From Stenotrophomonas sp. VV52 (GTDB taxonomy: Bacteria > Pseudomonadota > Gammaproteobacteria > Xanthomonadales > Xanthomonadaceae): DNA of 64,000 nucleotides. Made by a program: the position numbers and the translations under genes. Of this stretch, positions 42,539-51,963 are shown one piece after another; the stretch's first letter is position 1; each line of letters starts with the position of its first letter. The stretch is from the NCBI RefSeq assembly GCF_002893095.1, contig NZ_PKQQ01000013.1, positions 38,058 to 102,057 on the forward strand, in the 5' to 3' direction. The notes under the pieces were generated by a model. That model made no database searches and was not told the origin of the DNA. It saw only the letters and a program-made list of their open reading frames with translations.

Positions 42539-43492
42539 ATGAATACCCCCACCCGTTCCTTCCGCATATCCGCCGTCGGGCTGGACGTGCTGCACCAGAC
42601 CCGCCTGAAGCTGGCCAGTTCGATGCTGCTCGCCGAGCGCATGGACGTGGTGCTGCAGCCGTGGTCCACCGACAGCTGCGACCTGCTGGTGATTGGACTG
42701 GACCATGCCGATTCGGCGCGCGCGCTCAGCGAAGCGCACGCATTGAACGTGCCGGTCCTTCCCATCGCGCGTCGCTTCGCCGACCCGGCACCCGGCCGCC
42801 TGCCGCACGGCGCAACCGTGCGTGCCATCAACGAGCAGTTGTCCAGCCTGCTGCTGGCTGCGCCCAGCGTGGAGCGCCCGGTGCAGGGCGTGCCGTTGCT
42901 GCTGCAGCTGGCGTCCGCAACCGGCAGACCGGCGTTGCGCCTGCTGCAGCGCGGTGGCATTACCGTGCTGGTGGATACGGCCACGCGCAGCATCGGATTG
43001 GCACCCTCAACGACGTTGTCCGACGTGGTTGCGCAGCTGGATGACATCGCCTGGTCGGGCGAGGCGATTGATGCGCCCACCTTCCAGCACCAGTATGCGT
43101 ACCGACTGCCGCAGCGGCATTCGTTCGAAGCGCTGTATTTCTGCATTGCGCGCCATCGCCCGGAGCTGCTGCCGCCGGTGGCCGAGCACACCGCACTGAA
43201 GCTGCGCCATTGGCCCGACCTCACCGCCGAGGATGTGCCGGGCACCTGGCTGCTGGCCATCGCCTGCCTGCATGCCCGGCCGTGGCAGGCGAGTGCACTC
43301 GCCGCCGCTTGCCAGATCCCGCGCGACACGGTGCAATCCCTCTTCTGCGCTGCTGTTGCCAGTGGCCTCGCACTGAACCAGGAGCCTGCCGTGACCCCTC
43401 CTTCCCGCCGCCGCGATGCCGGTGATTCGCGCTTCTTCTCGTGGGTGGCGCGCCGCTTCGGTCTGAACCTGTTCCAGGGGAATTCGGCATGA
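42539..43492 (+). CDS. uncharacterised protein of the Roadblock/GTPase operon
   Basis: A 317-residue soluble protein of unknown family. Residues 5-80 have alternating strand/helix segments (SFRISAVGLDVLHQTRLKLA, CDLLVIGLDHADSARALSE, ALNVPVLPIARRF) that resemble a receiver-like or small Rossmann domain without the acidic cluster. The middle (110-260) is helical and Leu-rich, and the C-terminus is basic (TPPSRRRDAGDSRFFSWVARRFG). Its stop overlaps the GTPase ATG (ATGA), so the two are made together and it may be the partner that localises the GTPase. No membrane helix or signal peptide is evident. Confidence 0.65.
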   Translation: MNTPTRSFRISAVGLDVLHQTRLKLASSMLLAERMDVVLQPWSTDSCDLLVIGLDHADSARALSEAHALNVPVLPIARRFADPAPGRLPHGATVRAINEQLSSLLLAAPSVERPVQGVPLLLQLASATGRPALRLLQRGGITVLVDTATRSIGLAPSTTLSDVVAQLDDIAWSGEAIDAPTFQHQYAYRLPQRHSFEALYFCIARHRPELLPPVAEHTALKLRHWPDLTAEDVPGTWLLAIACLHARPWQASALAAACQIPRDTVQSLFCAAVASGLALNQEPAVTPPSRRRDAGDSRFFSWVARRFGLNLFQGNSA

Positions 43493-44028
43493 GCCTGCCC
43501 GCCAACAAGCTGGTGTTCGTCGGCAGCATGGGCGCCGGCAAGACCACGGCGGTGCGTGCGATCTCCGACGTGGAGCCGGTCAGCACTGAAATGCCGATGA
43601 GCGAAGACGCGATGGGCGACAAGGTGGAAACCACCGTCGCGCTCGACTACAGCTCGATCGAACTGGACGACGGCGAACTGCTGCACGTGTACGGCGTCCC
43701 CGGCCAGCGCTACCTGGACTTCATGTGGCCGATGGTCTGCGAAGGCGCGCTTGGCGTGATCGTGCTGGTCAGCGCCGGTCATCCCGACCCGGTAGCCTCC
43801 ACGGTGGAACTGCTGCAGGAATTCTCGCGTATCGCGCCGGACGCCAGCCTGGCGGTGGGCGTGACCCGCACCGACGAACACCCCGCGCTGCTCATTCCCG
43901 AATTCCGCAATGCGCTTTTCGAGGCTGGACACCGGCTGCCGGTCATGCGCGTGGACGCGCGCTCGGCAACGCAGGTGACCTTCCTGGTGAAGTCGCTGCT
44001 GTCGTATCGGTACGCGGAAACGAATTGA
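43489..44028 (+). CDS. MglA-like small GTPase
   Basis: A 179-residue GTPase. The G1 loop is GSMGAGKTT (residues 12-20), the G3 region is YGVPGQ (68-73), where the canonical Asp is absent as in MglA-type proteins (VPGQ), and G4 is TRTD (126-129). It matches the class of bacterial Ras-like GTPases that work with Roadblock proteins in motility polarity and conservon systems. Activation by the Roadblock subunits encoded upstream is expected from the family, not shown here. It is coupled to the unknown 317-residue protein through ATGA. Confidence 0.8.
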   Translation: MSLPANKLVFVGSMGAGKTTAVRAISDVEPVSTEMPMSEDAMGDKVETTVALDYSSIELDDGELLHVYGVPGQRYLDFMWPMVCEGALGVIVLVSAGHPDPVASTVELLQEFSRIAPDASLAVGVTRTDEHPALLIPEFRNALFEAGHRLPVMRVDARSATQVTFLVKSLLSYRYAETN

Positions 44029-44036
44029 GTCGAGGA

Positions 44037-44058
44037 GCCGGCCAGCGGCCGGCACTAC
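44037..44058 (-). repeat. SMAG element after the GTPase gene
   Basis: GCCGGCC-AGC-GGCCGGC then ACTAC. It has the same 22 bases as the element at 34219-34240. It lies eight bases past the GTPase stop and just before the tRNA. Confidence 0.85.
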
Positions 44059-44083
44059 GGGCGGATGCTCGCCGTGACATCGA

Positions 44084-44159
44084 TGGTGCCGACACCCGGA
44101 TTCGAACTGGGGACCTACCGCTTACAAGGCGGTTGCTCTACCAACTGAGCTATGCCGGC
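44084..44159 (-). tRNA. tRNA-Thr (anticodon TGT)
   Basis: 76 bases including an encoded CCA (plus-strand TGG at 44084-44086). Acceptor GCCGGCA pairs with TGTCGGC (one G-U). The D-arm has GCTCAGTTGGTAGAGC, and the anticodon stem ACCGC/GCGGT encloses CTTGTAA with anticodon TGT, reading ACA threonine codons. The T-loop TTCGAAT is standard. One pair of the T-stem is mismatched. A TAGAAT hexamer lies about 40 bases upstream on the minus strand. Confidence 0.93.
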
Positions 44160-44199
44160 AAAGGCACGGCGACGGCATTGGCCGGCGCGGAGGGCGATT

Positions 44200-45066
44200 C
44201 TAGCGCAAGCCTGCGCATTCCAGCGAGCGTTGCTGGGCGGCACCGCTGCGCTGGCGGACGGCACTGGGGGTGGCCTGGTCGGCAAGGGCGGCGTCGACCC
44301 ACCATTGCGCGGTGCCGGCGCTGCCGCCGACCAGGCGGGCATTGAAGCCGGCCGCGCTCAGGGCGGCCAAGCGGCGCTCGGCGCCTTCGCGGTTGCGGTA
44401 CTGGCCCAGCGCGATGGCGTTGGCGTCTTCGCCCTGGGCCATGATGTAGTAATCGCTGATGCCGGCGGCGGCAATGCGCTTGACCGTGGCCTGCGCCTCT
44501 TCGCGGCTGGCGGCGGCCGGCATCATCACCCGGTAGGTGCTGCTGGCGCCGGGCTTGGCCGTCTCACGCAGGCGCGAGCGCTGGACCAGCGCGCCGGCCT
44601 TGGACTGGGCGGCCATGGCGGTGTCGCGATCGGCAAACGGGCCGAGGCTGATGCATTGGAGCGGGCCGGGGGCGGGAGCCGGGGCCGGAGATGGCGTCGC
44701 CGGTGCGGGCGCTGCCGGGGCGGCCGTCAAAGCAGAAGCAGAAGCAGAAGCAGCAGTTTGCGCCGGAGAGGTCGCGCGCGGTTCAGGCGGCCGGGCAGAG
44801 CCCGGCGCTACTTCGGAGGCCGGCTTTTCAGCGCCATTGGTGGCCGCCGGGGTGGCGTCGGTCAATGCGGCACCTGCGGCATCCGGGGCTTCTGCTGGCG
44901 CGCCTGCCGGCGCGGCCGCCTTCGGCGTCTCGAGCAGCTGCAGCTGCGCCACGCCGGTGGGTGGGGCGGGGGGCGGTGCTGGCGCAGCGTCACCGCGCAG
45001 CATCCACCACAGCGCAACGCCTACATTGAGGATGGCCAGTACGACGATCAGGGCACGGGTAAGCAT
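44200..45066 (-). CDS. SPOR-domain membrane protein
   Basis: A 288-residue protein with one N-terminal helix (about 4-22, RALIVVLAILNVGVALWWML). A long Ala/Pro-rich linker follows (30-135), then a SPOR-like domain at about 138-255 (CISLGPFADRDTAMAAQSKA, YRVMMPAAASREEA, SDYYIMAQGED, IALGQYRNREGAERRLAAL). SPOR domains bind denuded peptidoglycan at division sites, so a cell-envelope role is likely. The gene follows coaX by nine bases, the third gene of birA-coaX-SPOR, an order seen elsewhere in the family. Confidence 0.83.
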   Translation of the reverse strand: MLTRALIVVLAILNVGVALWWMLRGDAAPAPPPAPPTGVAQLQLLETPKAAAPAGAPAEAPDAAGAALTDATPAATNGAEKPASEVAPGSARPPEPRATSPAQTAASASASALTAAPAAPAPATPSPAPAPAPGPLQCISLGPFADRDTAMAAQSKAGALVQRSRLRETAKPGASSTYRVMMPAAASREEAQATVKRIAAAGISDYYIMAQGEDANAIALGQYRNREGAERRLAALSAAGFNARLVGGSAGTAQWWVDAALADQATPSAVRQRSGAAQQRSLECAGLR

Positions 45067-45075
45067 GCGGCGATC

Positions 45076-45813
45076 CTACCGCGCCGCCGGTGGCTGGTGC
45101 ACCGCCCAGCGCGCGAGGCCATCCAGGACCAGCGCCGGTTGGAACTGCGCGTCGCCCAGCAACGGCAGCAATGCGGGTGCACCACCGCCATGGACCAGCA
45201 ACGCCGGCACCGCGCCCAGCGTGGTGGCCGCCTGCATGCGACTGCGTTCGATCAACGCCACGGCGGCACCGTCGCAGCCGGAGGCCAGCGCATCTGCGGT
45301 GTCGTTGGCGAATTCGCTGTAGTCGCCGCCCTGCGCGGGCAACTGCACCGCGCGCGCGCGCAGGGCCTCACGCATGGTGGTGGGCGAGGCGGAGATGCGC
45401 CCGCCATGGTGCTGGCCGTCGGCATCGAGCAGGTCGATGGTGAGCGCGGTGCCTACCCCGGCCACCAGCACCGCCTCGCTGCGTTCGGCAGCGGCGATGA
45501 GGGCCAGGTAGCGGTCCACGCCAAACTTCGCCGGGTCCGCATATGCGATGCGCACGCCCGCGCAACTGGCTTCGGTGCGTGCGACCCGCACGTGCTTGAA
45601 GCGTGCTTGCAGCACCTCGAGCATGCTGGCGGTGAGCGACGCGGCAGCCACGCTGGCCACATACGCGGTGTCGCCGCTGGGCAGCAGCGCCAGCGCATCG
45701 GTCGGCATCGCTTCGGCACCGTGCGGCCAGGCCTGCACGTCGCCGGCGCGGTTGCCCTGCAGCGGTGCGAACTTGAACCGCGAATTCCCCAGGTCGAACA
45801 ACCAGTCGCTCAT
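45076..45813 (-). CDS. coaX: type III pantothenate kinase
   Basis: A 245-residue enzyme of the first coenzyme A step. The N-terminal phosphate motif is DLGNSRFKF (residues 7-15), with Asn-Ser in place of the usual NTR. The catalytic Asp is in the GVRIAYADPAKFGVDRYLALI block (near DRYLAL), and the VAGVGTALTIDLLD segment is typical of CoaX. Type III kinases are not feedback-inhibited by CoA. Its ATG overlaps the birA stop by four bases, so biotin and CoA cofactor genes are co-translated. Confidence 0.92.
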   Translation of the reverse strand: MSDWLFDLGNSRFKFAPLQGNRAGDVQAWPHGAEAMPTDALALLPSGDTAYVASVAAASLTASMLEVLQARFKHVRVARTEASCAGVRIAYADPAKFGVDRYLALIAAAERSEAVLVAGVGTALTIDLLDADGQHHGGRISASPTTMREALRARAVQLPAQGGDYSEFANDTADALASGCDGAAVALIERSRMQAATTLGAVPALLVHGGGAPALLPLLGDAQFQPALVLDGLARWAVHQPPAAR

Positions 45814-46787
45814 TGCGCCCTCACGCTGACTTCCCCGGCATGGAACACGCGTTCGCTGCCGTCGATGCGCACGCGCAACGCACCATCGTCGGCCAGCCCC
45901 AGTGCCTGCCCTTCATGCAGCACGCCTCCATCGTCCACCCGCACGTTGCGTCCGGCCAGACTGTCCAGCGCGGCATAACGCGGCAGGAATGGCGCCAGTC
46001 CGTCGCCCTCGAATGCGTCCAGCGCCGGCAGCAATGCGGCCAGCAACCACGCCACGACGTCATTGCGGCTGACCTCGTCGCCGAGCAGCGTGGCCAGATC
46101 GGTCCACGGCTGGGTGATCTCCGCGGCGAACGCGGCCGGCATGCGCACGTTGATGCCCAGCCCGATCACCGCGCGTGCCGGGCCGGCGAATTCGCCGCCA
46201 CCTTCCACCAGCAGGCCACCGAGCTTGTGGCCGTCGACCACGATGTCGTTGGGCCACTTCAGGCCCACGTTGGCCACGCCGTGCGCGCGCAGCGCCTCGG
46301 CCACCGCCACGCCGGCGACCAGGCTCAGCCCGCCCAGCCGCGACAGGCCACCGGCGAAACCGCGCAGCACCGACAGGTACACATGCGCCGCCAGCGGCGA
46401 GGCCCAGGCCCGCCCGCGACGGCCGCGGCCGCCGGTCTGGCGTTCGGCCAGCAGCACCCGTGCGCCGCGCTCGGGCGCGCTGCACCGCAACAATTCGGTA
46501 TTGGTCGACCCGACCGACCAGGACACATCCAGGCTTTCCAGACCGGCCTGCTGCGCGGGGTTGAGCGCATTCAGGATCGCAGCCGCGTCCAGCAGGTCCA
46601 GCCGCTGCTGCAGCTGGTAGCCGTCGCCGGCACGCCCATCGACCTCGATGCCCGCCGCCCTAAGTCCTTGAATCCGCTTCCAAATGGCGGCACGGGTCTG
46701 GCCCAGCTCGCGCGCCAGCGCGTCGCCGGACAGTCGCCCGGCGCCCAGTTTGGCCAGCAGTTGGCGGTCGTCCACGGCAGCTTCCAT
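45810..46787 (-). CDS. birA: biotin-[acetyl-CoA carboxylase] ligase / biotin operon repressor BirA
   Basis: A 325-residue bifunctional protein. Residues 1-60 form a winged helix (LSGDALARELGQTRAAIWKR), meaning that it can act as a biotin-operon repressor. The ligase core has the biotinyl-AMP loop AERQTGGRGRRGRAW (GRGRRG), the strand GLKWPNDIVVDGHKLGGLL and a C-terminal beta-barrel. It attaches biotin to carboxyl-carrier proteins. The ATG at 46787 gives the standard N-terminus; upstream in-frame codons are unsupported. It is the lead gene of birA-coaX-SPOR. Confidence 0.93.
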   Translation of the reverse strand: MEAAVDDRQLLAKLGAGRLSGDALARELGQTRAAIWKRIQGLRAAGIEVDGRAGDGYQLQQRLDLLDAAAILNALNPAQQAGLESLDVSWSVGSTNTELLRCSAPERGARVLLAERQTGGRGRRGRAWASPLAAHVYLSVLRGFAGGLSRLGGLSLVAGVAVAEALRAHGVANVGLKWPNDIVVDGHKLGGLLVEGGGEFAGPARAVIGLGINVRMPAAFAAEITQPWTDLATLLGDEVSRNDVVAWLLAALLPALDAFEGDGLAPFLPRYAALDSLAGRNVRVDDGGVLHEGQALGLADDGALRVRIDGSERVFHAGEVSVRAQ

Positions 46788-46911
46788 CGGTTGATCGGGA
46801 AAAGTATGCGGGAAAGCGGCCGAACGCGCTTTTCGGGAGGCTTCCAATCGACGCCGTGAATCGGGCTAGAATCGAAGATTGACCGTTTTCGCCCCTTCAC
46901 GGACTTTGACG

Positions 46912-47184
46912 ATGCGCCACGCCCATTGCCTGATCCTGCTGTTGGCTCCCCTTGCCGCGCATGCGTCCGATGCGATGGCCAGCTCGGGGCGGGGCGGTTG
47001 CGTGTATTCGGCAGCGGAAAGCGAGCGCCCGGCCCCCGCCGCCGCACCGGCAACCCCGGCGCCGGCCACGGTCAAGCCCAGCGCCGCCGCACCGGTCAGC
47101 ACCGGCGGTGGCGGCGACGATGAGGTGCTGCCGCGCCTGCGTGCACCGAAATGGCACAGCTTCCTGCCGGGCATGTTCCGCTGA
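46912..47184 (+). CDS. small exported protein of unknown function
   Basis: A 90-residue protein with a signal peptide (MRHAHCLILLLAPLAAHA, residues 1-18). The mature part is Ala/Pro-rich (APAAAPATPAPATV), then a Gly/Asp stretch and a basic-aromatic C-terminus (RLRAPKWHSFLPGMF). No family is recognised. Its 3' end overlaps the start region of the M90 peptidase gene, so the two may be co-translated. Low complexity makes the call only moderately sure. Confidence 0.55.
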   Translation: MRHAHCLILLLAPLAAHASDAMASSGRGGCVYSAAESERPAPAAAPATPAPATVKPSAAAPVSTGGGGDDEVLPRLRAPKWHSFLPGMFR

Positions 47185-47933
47185 TCCAGTCGTTGTTGCG
47201 CTGGCTGCGGTCCGCGCCGCGTCCCATTCCTGAAACGTCCTGGCAACGCACCTGCCAGCGTAGCGCGTGGCTGCGCGGTTTGCCGGCCGAACGACGGCAG
47301 CGCCTGCGCGAATTGTCAGCTGCGTTCCTGCACGACAAGACCATCACGCCGATCGGCGGACTGCAGCTGGGCGACGATGATGCGGTACTGATCGCCGCGC
47401 TGTGCTGCTTGCCGCTGCTGGAACTGGGTGAAGTGGGACTGCGCGGCTGGTCGCAGGTGCTGGTCTATCCCGAAGGCTTCATCGTGCCGCAGAGCGAGAT
47501 GGACGAAGACGGGGTGCTGCACGAGTGGGAAGAAGAGGCGATCGGCCAGGTCTCGCACAACGGGCCGCTGCTGCTGTCCTGGCATGACGTGCAGGCCGAG
47601 CTGAAGCACCCGCATGAAGGGGCCTGCGTGGTGGTGCATGAGATGGCGCATCGGATCGATGTGCTGGACGGCGTGCTCGATGGCACCCCGCCGTTGCCGC
47701 GCGACTGGCAGAAGCAGTGGGCCGCCGATTTCCAGCAGGCGTTCGATGCGCTGTGCGCGCAGGTGGATGATGGCCAGGAGACGGTGATCGACCCGTATGC
47801 GGCTGAAGCACCGGATGAGTTCTTCGCGGTGGCGACCGAGTACCACTTTTCCGCGCCGGACCTGCTGGAGCAGGAGATGCCAGCAGTGGCAGCGCACCTG
47901 CGCAGGTTCTATGGGGCTTCGCCCTCGTTTTGA
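47151..47933 (+). CDS. mtfA: zinc-dependent peptidase, MtfA/M90 family
   Basis: A protein of up to 260 residues with the gluzincin motif HEMAH (near residues 163-167) and the downstream Glu in EFFAVATEYHFSAPDLL, both matching MtfA. The N-terminal half has FLHDKTITPIGGLQLGDDD and CCLPLLELGEVGLRGWSQVLVYPE, also family features. In E. coli MtfA interacts with the regulator Mlc. The start is uncertain: ATG 47151 would overlap the upstream gene, while TTG codons near 47193 fit the usual N-terminus better. A SMAG element follows. Confidence 0.85.
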   Translation: MAQLPAGHVPLIQSLLRWLRSAPRPIPETSWQRTCQRSAWLRGLPAERRQRLRELSAAFLHDKTITPIGGLQLGDDDAVLIAALCCLPLLELGEVGLRGWSQVLVYPEGFIVPQSEMDEDGVLHEWEEEAIGQVSHNGPLLLSWHDVQAELKHPHEGACVVVHEMAHRIDVLDGVLDGTPPLPRDWQKQWAADFQQAFDALCAQVDDGQETVIDPYAAEAPDEFFAVATEYHFSAPDLLEQEMPAVAAHLRRFYGASPSF

Positions 47934-47938
47934 GGGTG

Positions 47939-47962
47939 TACCGGCCAGCGGCCGGTACCTAC
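47939..47962 (-). repeat. SMAG element between mtfA and phoQ
   Basis: TACCGGCC-AGC-GGCCGGTA then CCTAC. On the minus strand it reads GTAG, G, then an 8-base palindrome. It fills the 32-base gap between the convergent mtfA and phoQ stops. Confidence 0.8.
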
Positions 47963-47965
47963 CGA

Positions 47966-49393
47966 CTAAGGGCCGGGCGGCAGCTTCACTTCAAACCGCG
48001 CGCCACCCAGTTCCGGCGAACGCTTCACCTGCAGTTCGCCGCGATAGTCCTTGATCAGGTCCTGCACGATCGACAGCCCGATGCCGTGGCCCTGCACGCG
48101 TTCGTCGCCACGCACGCCACGCTGCAGCACCTTGGCGATGTCTTCCGGCGCGATGCCCGGGCCATCATCGTCCACCGAAAGCAGCAAGCCTGCGCGACGC
48201 ACGCCCCGCTCCGTAAGCGGCTTGGCGGTCAGCAGCACGCGGCGGTTGGCCCACTTGAAGGCGTTCTCCAGCAGGTTGCCCAGCAGTTCCTGCAGATCGC
48301 CCGGTTCGCCGTGGAAGCGCGCGGCCTCGTCGATGTCGAACTCGCACAGCACGCCCTTGGACGCGTAGACCTTCTCCAGCCCACGCACGATTTCCTCGGC
48401 GTTGGATTCGATCGGCAACGGTGCCGAGAACAGCTTGTGCCCGGACGATGCCGCACGCGCCAGCTGGTAGCCCACCAGGTTGTTCATGCGTCGCAGCTGC
48501 ACGTCGAATTCTTCGCGCAGGTCCTGGTCCTGGGCACCACTATCCAGCTGCGTGCGCAGCACCGCCAGCGGGGTTTTCAGGCTGTGCGCGAGATCGGCCA
48601 GCGTGTTGCGCTGTCGCTCGAGATTTTCGCGCTCACTCTCAATGAAGGCATTGATGCTGTCGGTGAGCGGTTCCAGCTCACGCGGGTGGCGTTCGCTCAT
48701 GCGCTCGGTTTCGCCGCGCTGGACCTTGGTCAGCTCGGTGATCACGCGGCGCATCGGGCGCAGGCTCCACTGCAGGATCACCGTCTGCAACAGCAGCAGG
48801 ATCAGACCGGCACCACCCATCCAGAACCACACCCGACCACGGAACACGCGCAGCTGCGCACCGAGCGCGCGCGAGTCTTCCATCACGTAGATGGTGTACG
48901 GGAATTCGGTGGCGGGATCGGCGTCGGCGTCCCACACCAGGCCCAGGCCGTAGCGGTACACCGAGCCCTGGCTGCCATCGATCTGGATCATCGGCAGCGG
49001 GCCTTCGAACACTTCCTGCCGCGGGGCCAGCAGGCCGCCGCCCACGGTGGGCAGCATCGGGCCTTCGGCGGACATCGAGTTGCCCTTGCCGTCCGGCATC
49101 ACCACCTGCAGGTACAGCCCGCTGCCGGGCACGTCGAAGCGTGGATCCGGCGGCTGCTCGCGGATGTACAACGAGCGGTCGCGGGTGAAATCGATGCCGG
49201 CCGCGTACGCGGTGGCGTAGTTCTTCAACCGCTCGCGCAGGTTGGCGCGCGCGGTGTCGGCGAATGCCGCATCCAGCGCATAGCCGGCGATCGCCAGGAA
49301 GGCGATCAGGCTCACACTGGCAGCCAGCAGCTGGCGCGCCTGCAGGGAGCGCGGCCGCCAGCGTTTAAAGAACCACAGACGGCCTGACATCAT
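47966..49393 (-). CDS. phoQ: PhoQ-type sensor histidine kinase
   Basis: A 475-residue transmembrane kinase. Helix 1 is at about 22-42, a periplasmic sensor (43-195) has acidic patches (such as VWDADADPATEF), helix 2 is at about 193-213, and a HAMP-like linker follows. The phospho-His block is LADLAHSLKTPLAVLRTQLD, followed by LLGNLLENAFKWANRRVLL (N-box), DDDGPGI and GHGIGLSIV (G-boxes). PhoQ senses Mg2+, acid or cationic peptides in relatives. It begins 21 bases after the phoP stop. Control of envelope and polymyxin resistance is expected from the family. Confidence 0.85.
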   Translation of the reverse strand: MMSGRLWFFKRWRPRSLQARQLLAASVSLIAFLAIAGYALDAAFADTARANLRERLKNYATAYAAGIDFTRDRSLYIREQPPDPRFDVPGSGLYLQVVMPDGKGNSMSAEGPMLPTVGGGLLAPRQEVFEGPLPMIQIDGSQGSVYRYGLGLVWDADADPATEFPYTIYVMEDSRALGAQLRVFRGRVWFWMGGAGLILLLLQTVILQWSLRPMRRVITELTKVQRGETERMSERHPRELEPLTDSINAFIESERENLERQRNTLADLAHSLKTPLAVLRTQLDSGAQDQDLREEFDVQLRRMNNLVGYQLARAASSGHKLFSAPLPIESNAEEIVRGLEKVYASKGVLCEFDIDEAARFHGEPGDLQELLGNLLENAFKWANRRVLLTAKPLTERGVRRAGLLLSVDDDGPGIAPEDIAKVLQRGVRGDERVQGHGIGLSIVQDLIKDYRGELQVKRSPELGGARFEVKLPPGP

Positions 49394-49413
49394 CCCGTCA
49401 CCGCACCAGCGGC

Positions 49414-50100
49414 TCAGCCCTCGTGGTTGCGCGGAATCGCGAAGCGGTAGCCACGGCCACGCACGGTTTCGATCGGCTTGAGCTCGCCGTCCGGATCCAG
49501 CTTCTTGCGCAGGCGCCCGATGAACACTTCCAGCACGTTCGAGTCGCGATCGAAGTCCTGCTGGTAGATGTGTTCGGTGAGGTCGGCCTTGGAGACCAGT
49601 TCACCGGCATGCATCATCAGGTATTCGAGCACCTTGTACTCGTAGCTGGTGAGGTCCACGTTGCTGCCTGCAACGCTGACGGTCTGCGCCGCAAGATCCA
49701 GCGCGACCGGGCCACATTCGAGGGTGGGCTTGCTCCAGCCGGCAGCGCGGCGCAGCAGCGCGTTGACGCGTGCCAGCAGCTCTTCGACGTGGAACGGCTT
49801 GACGAGGTAATCGTCGGCGCCCTGCTTGAGCCCTTCGACCTTGTCCTGCCAGCTCGAGCGGGCGGTAAGGATCAGCACCGGGAACTTCTTGCCCTCGTCG
49901 CGCAGCGCCTTGATCAGTTCCATGCCCGACATCTTGGGCAGGCCCAGATCGATGATGCCTACGTCGAACGGCACTTCGCGGCCCATGTACAGACCTTCCT
50001 CACCGTCCTGTGCGGCATCGACGGCAAAGCCTTCGCGCTTGAGCCGGGCTGCAAGGGTTTCCCGCAGCGGGGCTTCGTCTTCGACCAGAAGGATACGCAT
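49414..50100 (-). CDS. phoP: PhoP-type OmpR-family response regulator
   Basis: A 228-residue regulator. The receiver domain (1-120) has the acidic pair at E7-D8, phospho-Asp D51 (GIIDLGLPKMSG) and Lys in ADDYLVKPF. The DNA-binding wing domain (130-225) ends in TVRGRGYRFAIPR. This is the OmpR/PhoB class that binds direct repeats. It is encoded just upstream of phoQ as expected. The preceding small periplasmic gene (50173) is on the same strand and may share the promoter. Confidence 0.88.
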   Translation of the reverse strand: MRILLVEDEAPLRETLAARLKREGFAVDAAQDGEEGLYMGREVPFDVGIIDLGLPKMSGMELIKALRDEGKKFPVLILTARSSWQDKVEGLKQGADDYLVKPFHVEELLARVNALLRRAAGWSKPTLECGPVALDLAAQTVSVAGSNVDLTSYEYKVLEYLMMHAGELVSKADLTEHIYQQDFDRDSNVLEVFIGRLRKKLDPDGELKPIETVRGRGYRFAIPRNHEG

Positions 50101-50172
50101 GAACTCTCCCTAGTGTCCTGGGTGTGGCCTGGGGCCAGTGGCTAACAGATGACTGCGGACAACTATCCCCGT

Positions 50173-50541
50173 TCAGGGGTTATCGCCGCGTAGTGATGAC
50201 ATATCCGAACGCGGCGTGCGGGGCTGTGAACGCGGCTGGGCAGGGTCGTCCATGTAGCGGACCCGGCCCCGGTCATCCATGTATTTCACCCGGTTGATGT
50301 CCCGCCCATCGAAGGGCACCCGCTCGGCACCCAGGATGTGGCCGCCGGTGGTGCGCTGGACCCGGCGCACCGCGTCGGACAGGGACCGCTCCTGCGGGGC
50401 ACCACGGGACGCCCGGACCATCTCGCCGCGGGCCGGTTCCGGCTGCGGGGCCTGCGCAGCCGCGCTGCCGATGGCAGCAACGGCGCAGGTCGCCAGCACG
50501 GCGGCAACGGCAATTCGACGGTGGCGGGGCAGGGAGAGCAT
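50173..50541 (-). CDS. small exported protein upstream of phoP
   Basis: A 122-residue protein with a signal peptide (about residues 8-29, RIAVAAVLATCAVAAIGSAAA). The region SLSDAVRRVQRTTGGHILGAERVPFDG resembles the helix-strand start of PepSY-type modules, followed by the repeated KYMDDRGRVRYMDD. PepSY-like proteins can inhibit proteases or modulate sensors in the periplasm. Being the gene directly ahead of phoPQ, it could modulate PhoQ, but this is inference. The last ~20 residues are Pro/Arg-rich. Confidence 0.68.
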   Translation of the reverse strand: MLSLPRHRRIAVAAVLATCAVAAIGSAAAQAPQPEPARGEMVRASRGAPQERSLSDAVRRVQRTTGGHILGAERVPFDGRDINRVKYMDDRGRVRYMDDPAQPRSQPRTPRSDMSSLRGDNP

Positions 50542-50730
50542 CGGGTCTGATCCTAACGGAGCGCGTCAAAACGTTCAAAAGTTGTGAATCGGCGAGCGTC
50601 GGCCTGGGCCGGCGCTTTACGAATCTTTTGCAAATTCTTGGTTTTACGCAGTGAATCCGGTCTGAACTTTTCCGACCCCCGCTTCGCTTCGTTCATCTAA
50701 GTGAACCTTGCAGGGTCTTGCTGGGCGGTG

Positions 50731-51744
<1,014 letters not shown>

Positions 51745-51963
51745 GGGGTGTCGGGTCTGGCAGGGAAGTGCTGGGTTTGCCAGCGCGATCAATAGTTTAC
51801 ACCGGAGGCCTGAACCGGGCCGGGAATGGGCGGGAGACCCGAGAATCCTCGACCGTCGAGCCCAGCCTTGGAGTGTGTAGTCAAAGACGGGCAATCTACT
51901 GACCACGGCCCCCACTTCGTCCATGGTCGCTGCGGCTCATGCCGGGACTCTTTCGATTTCACC

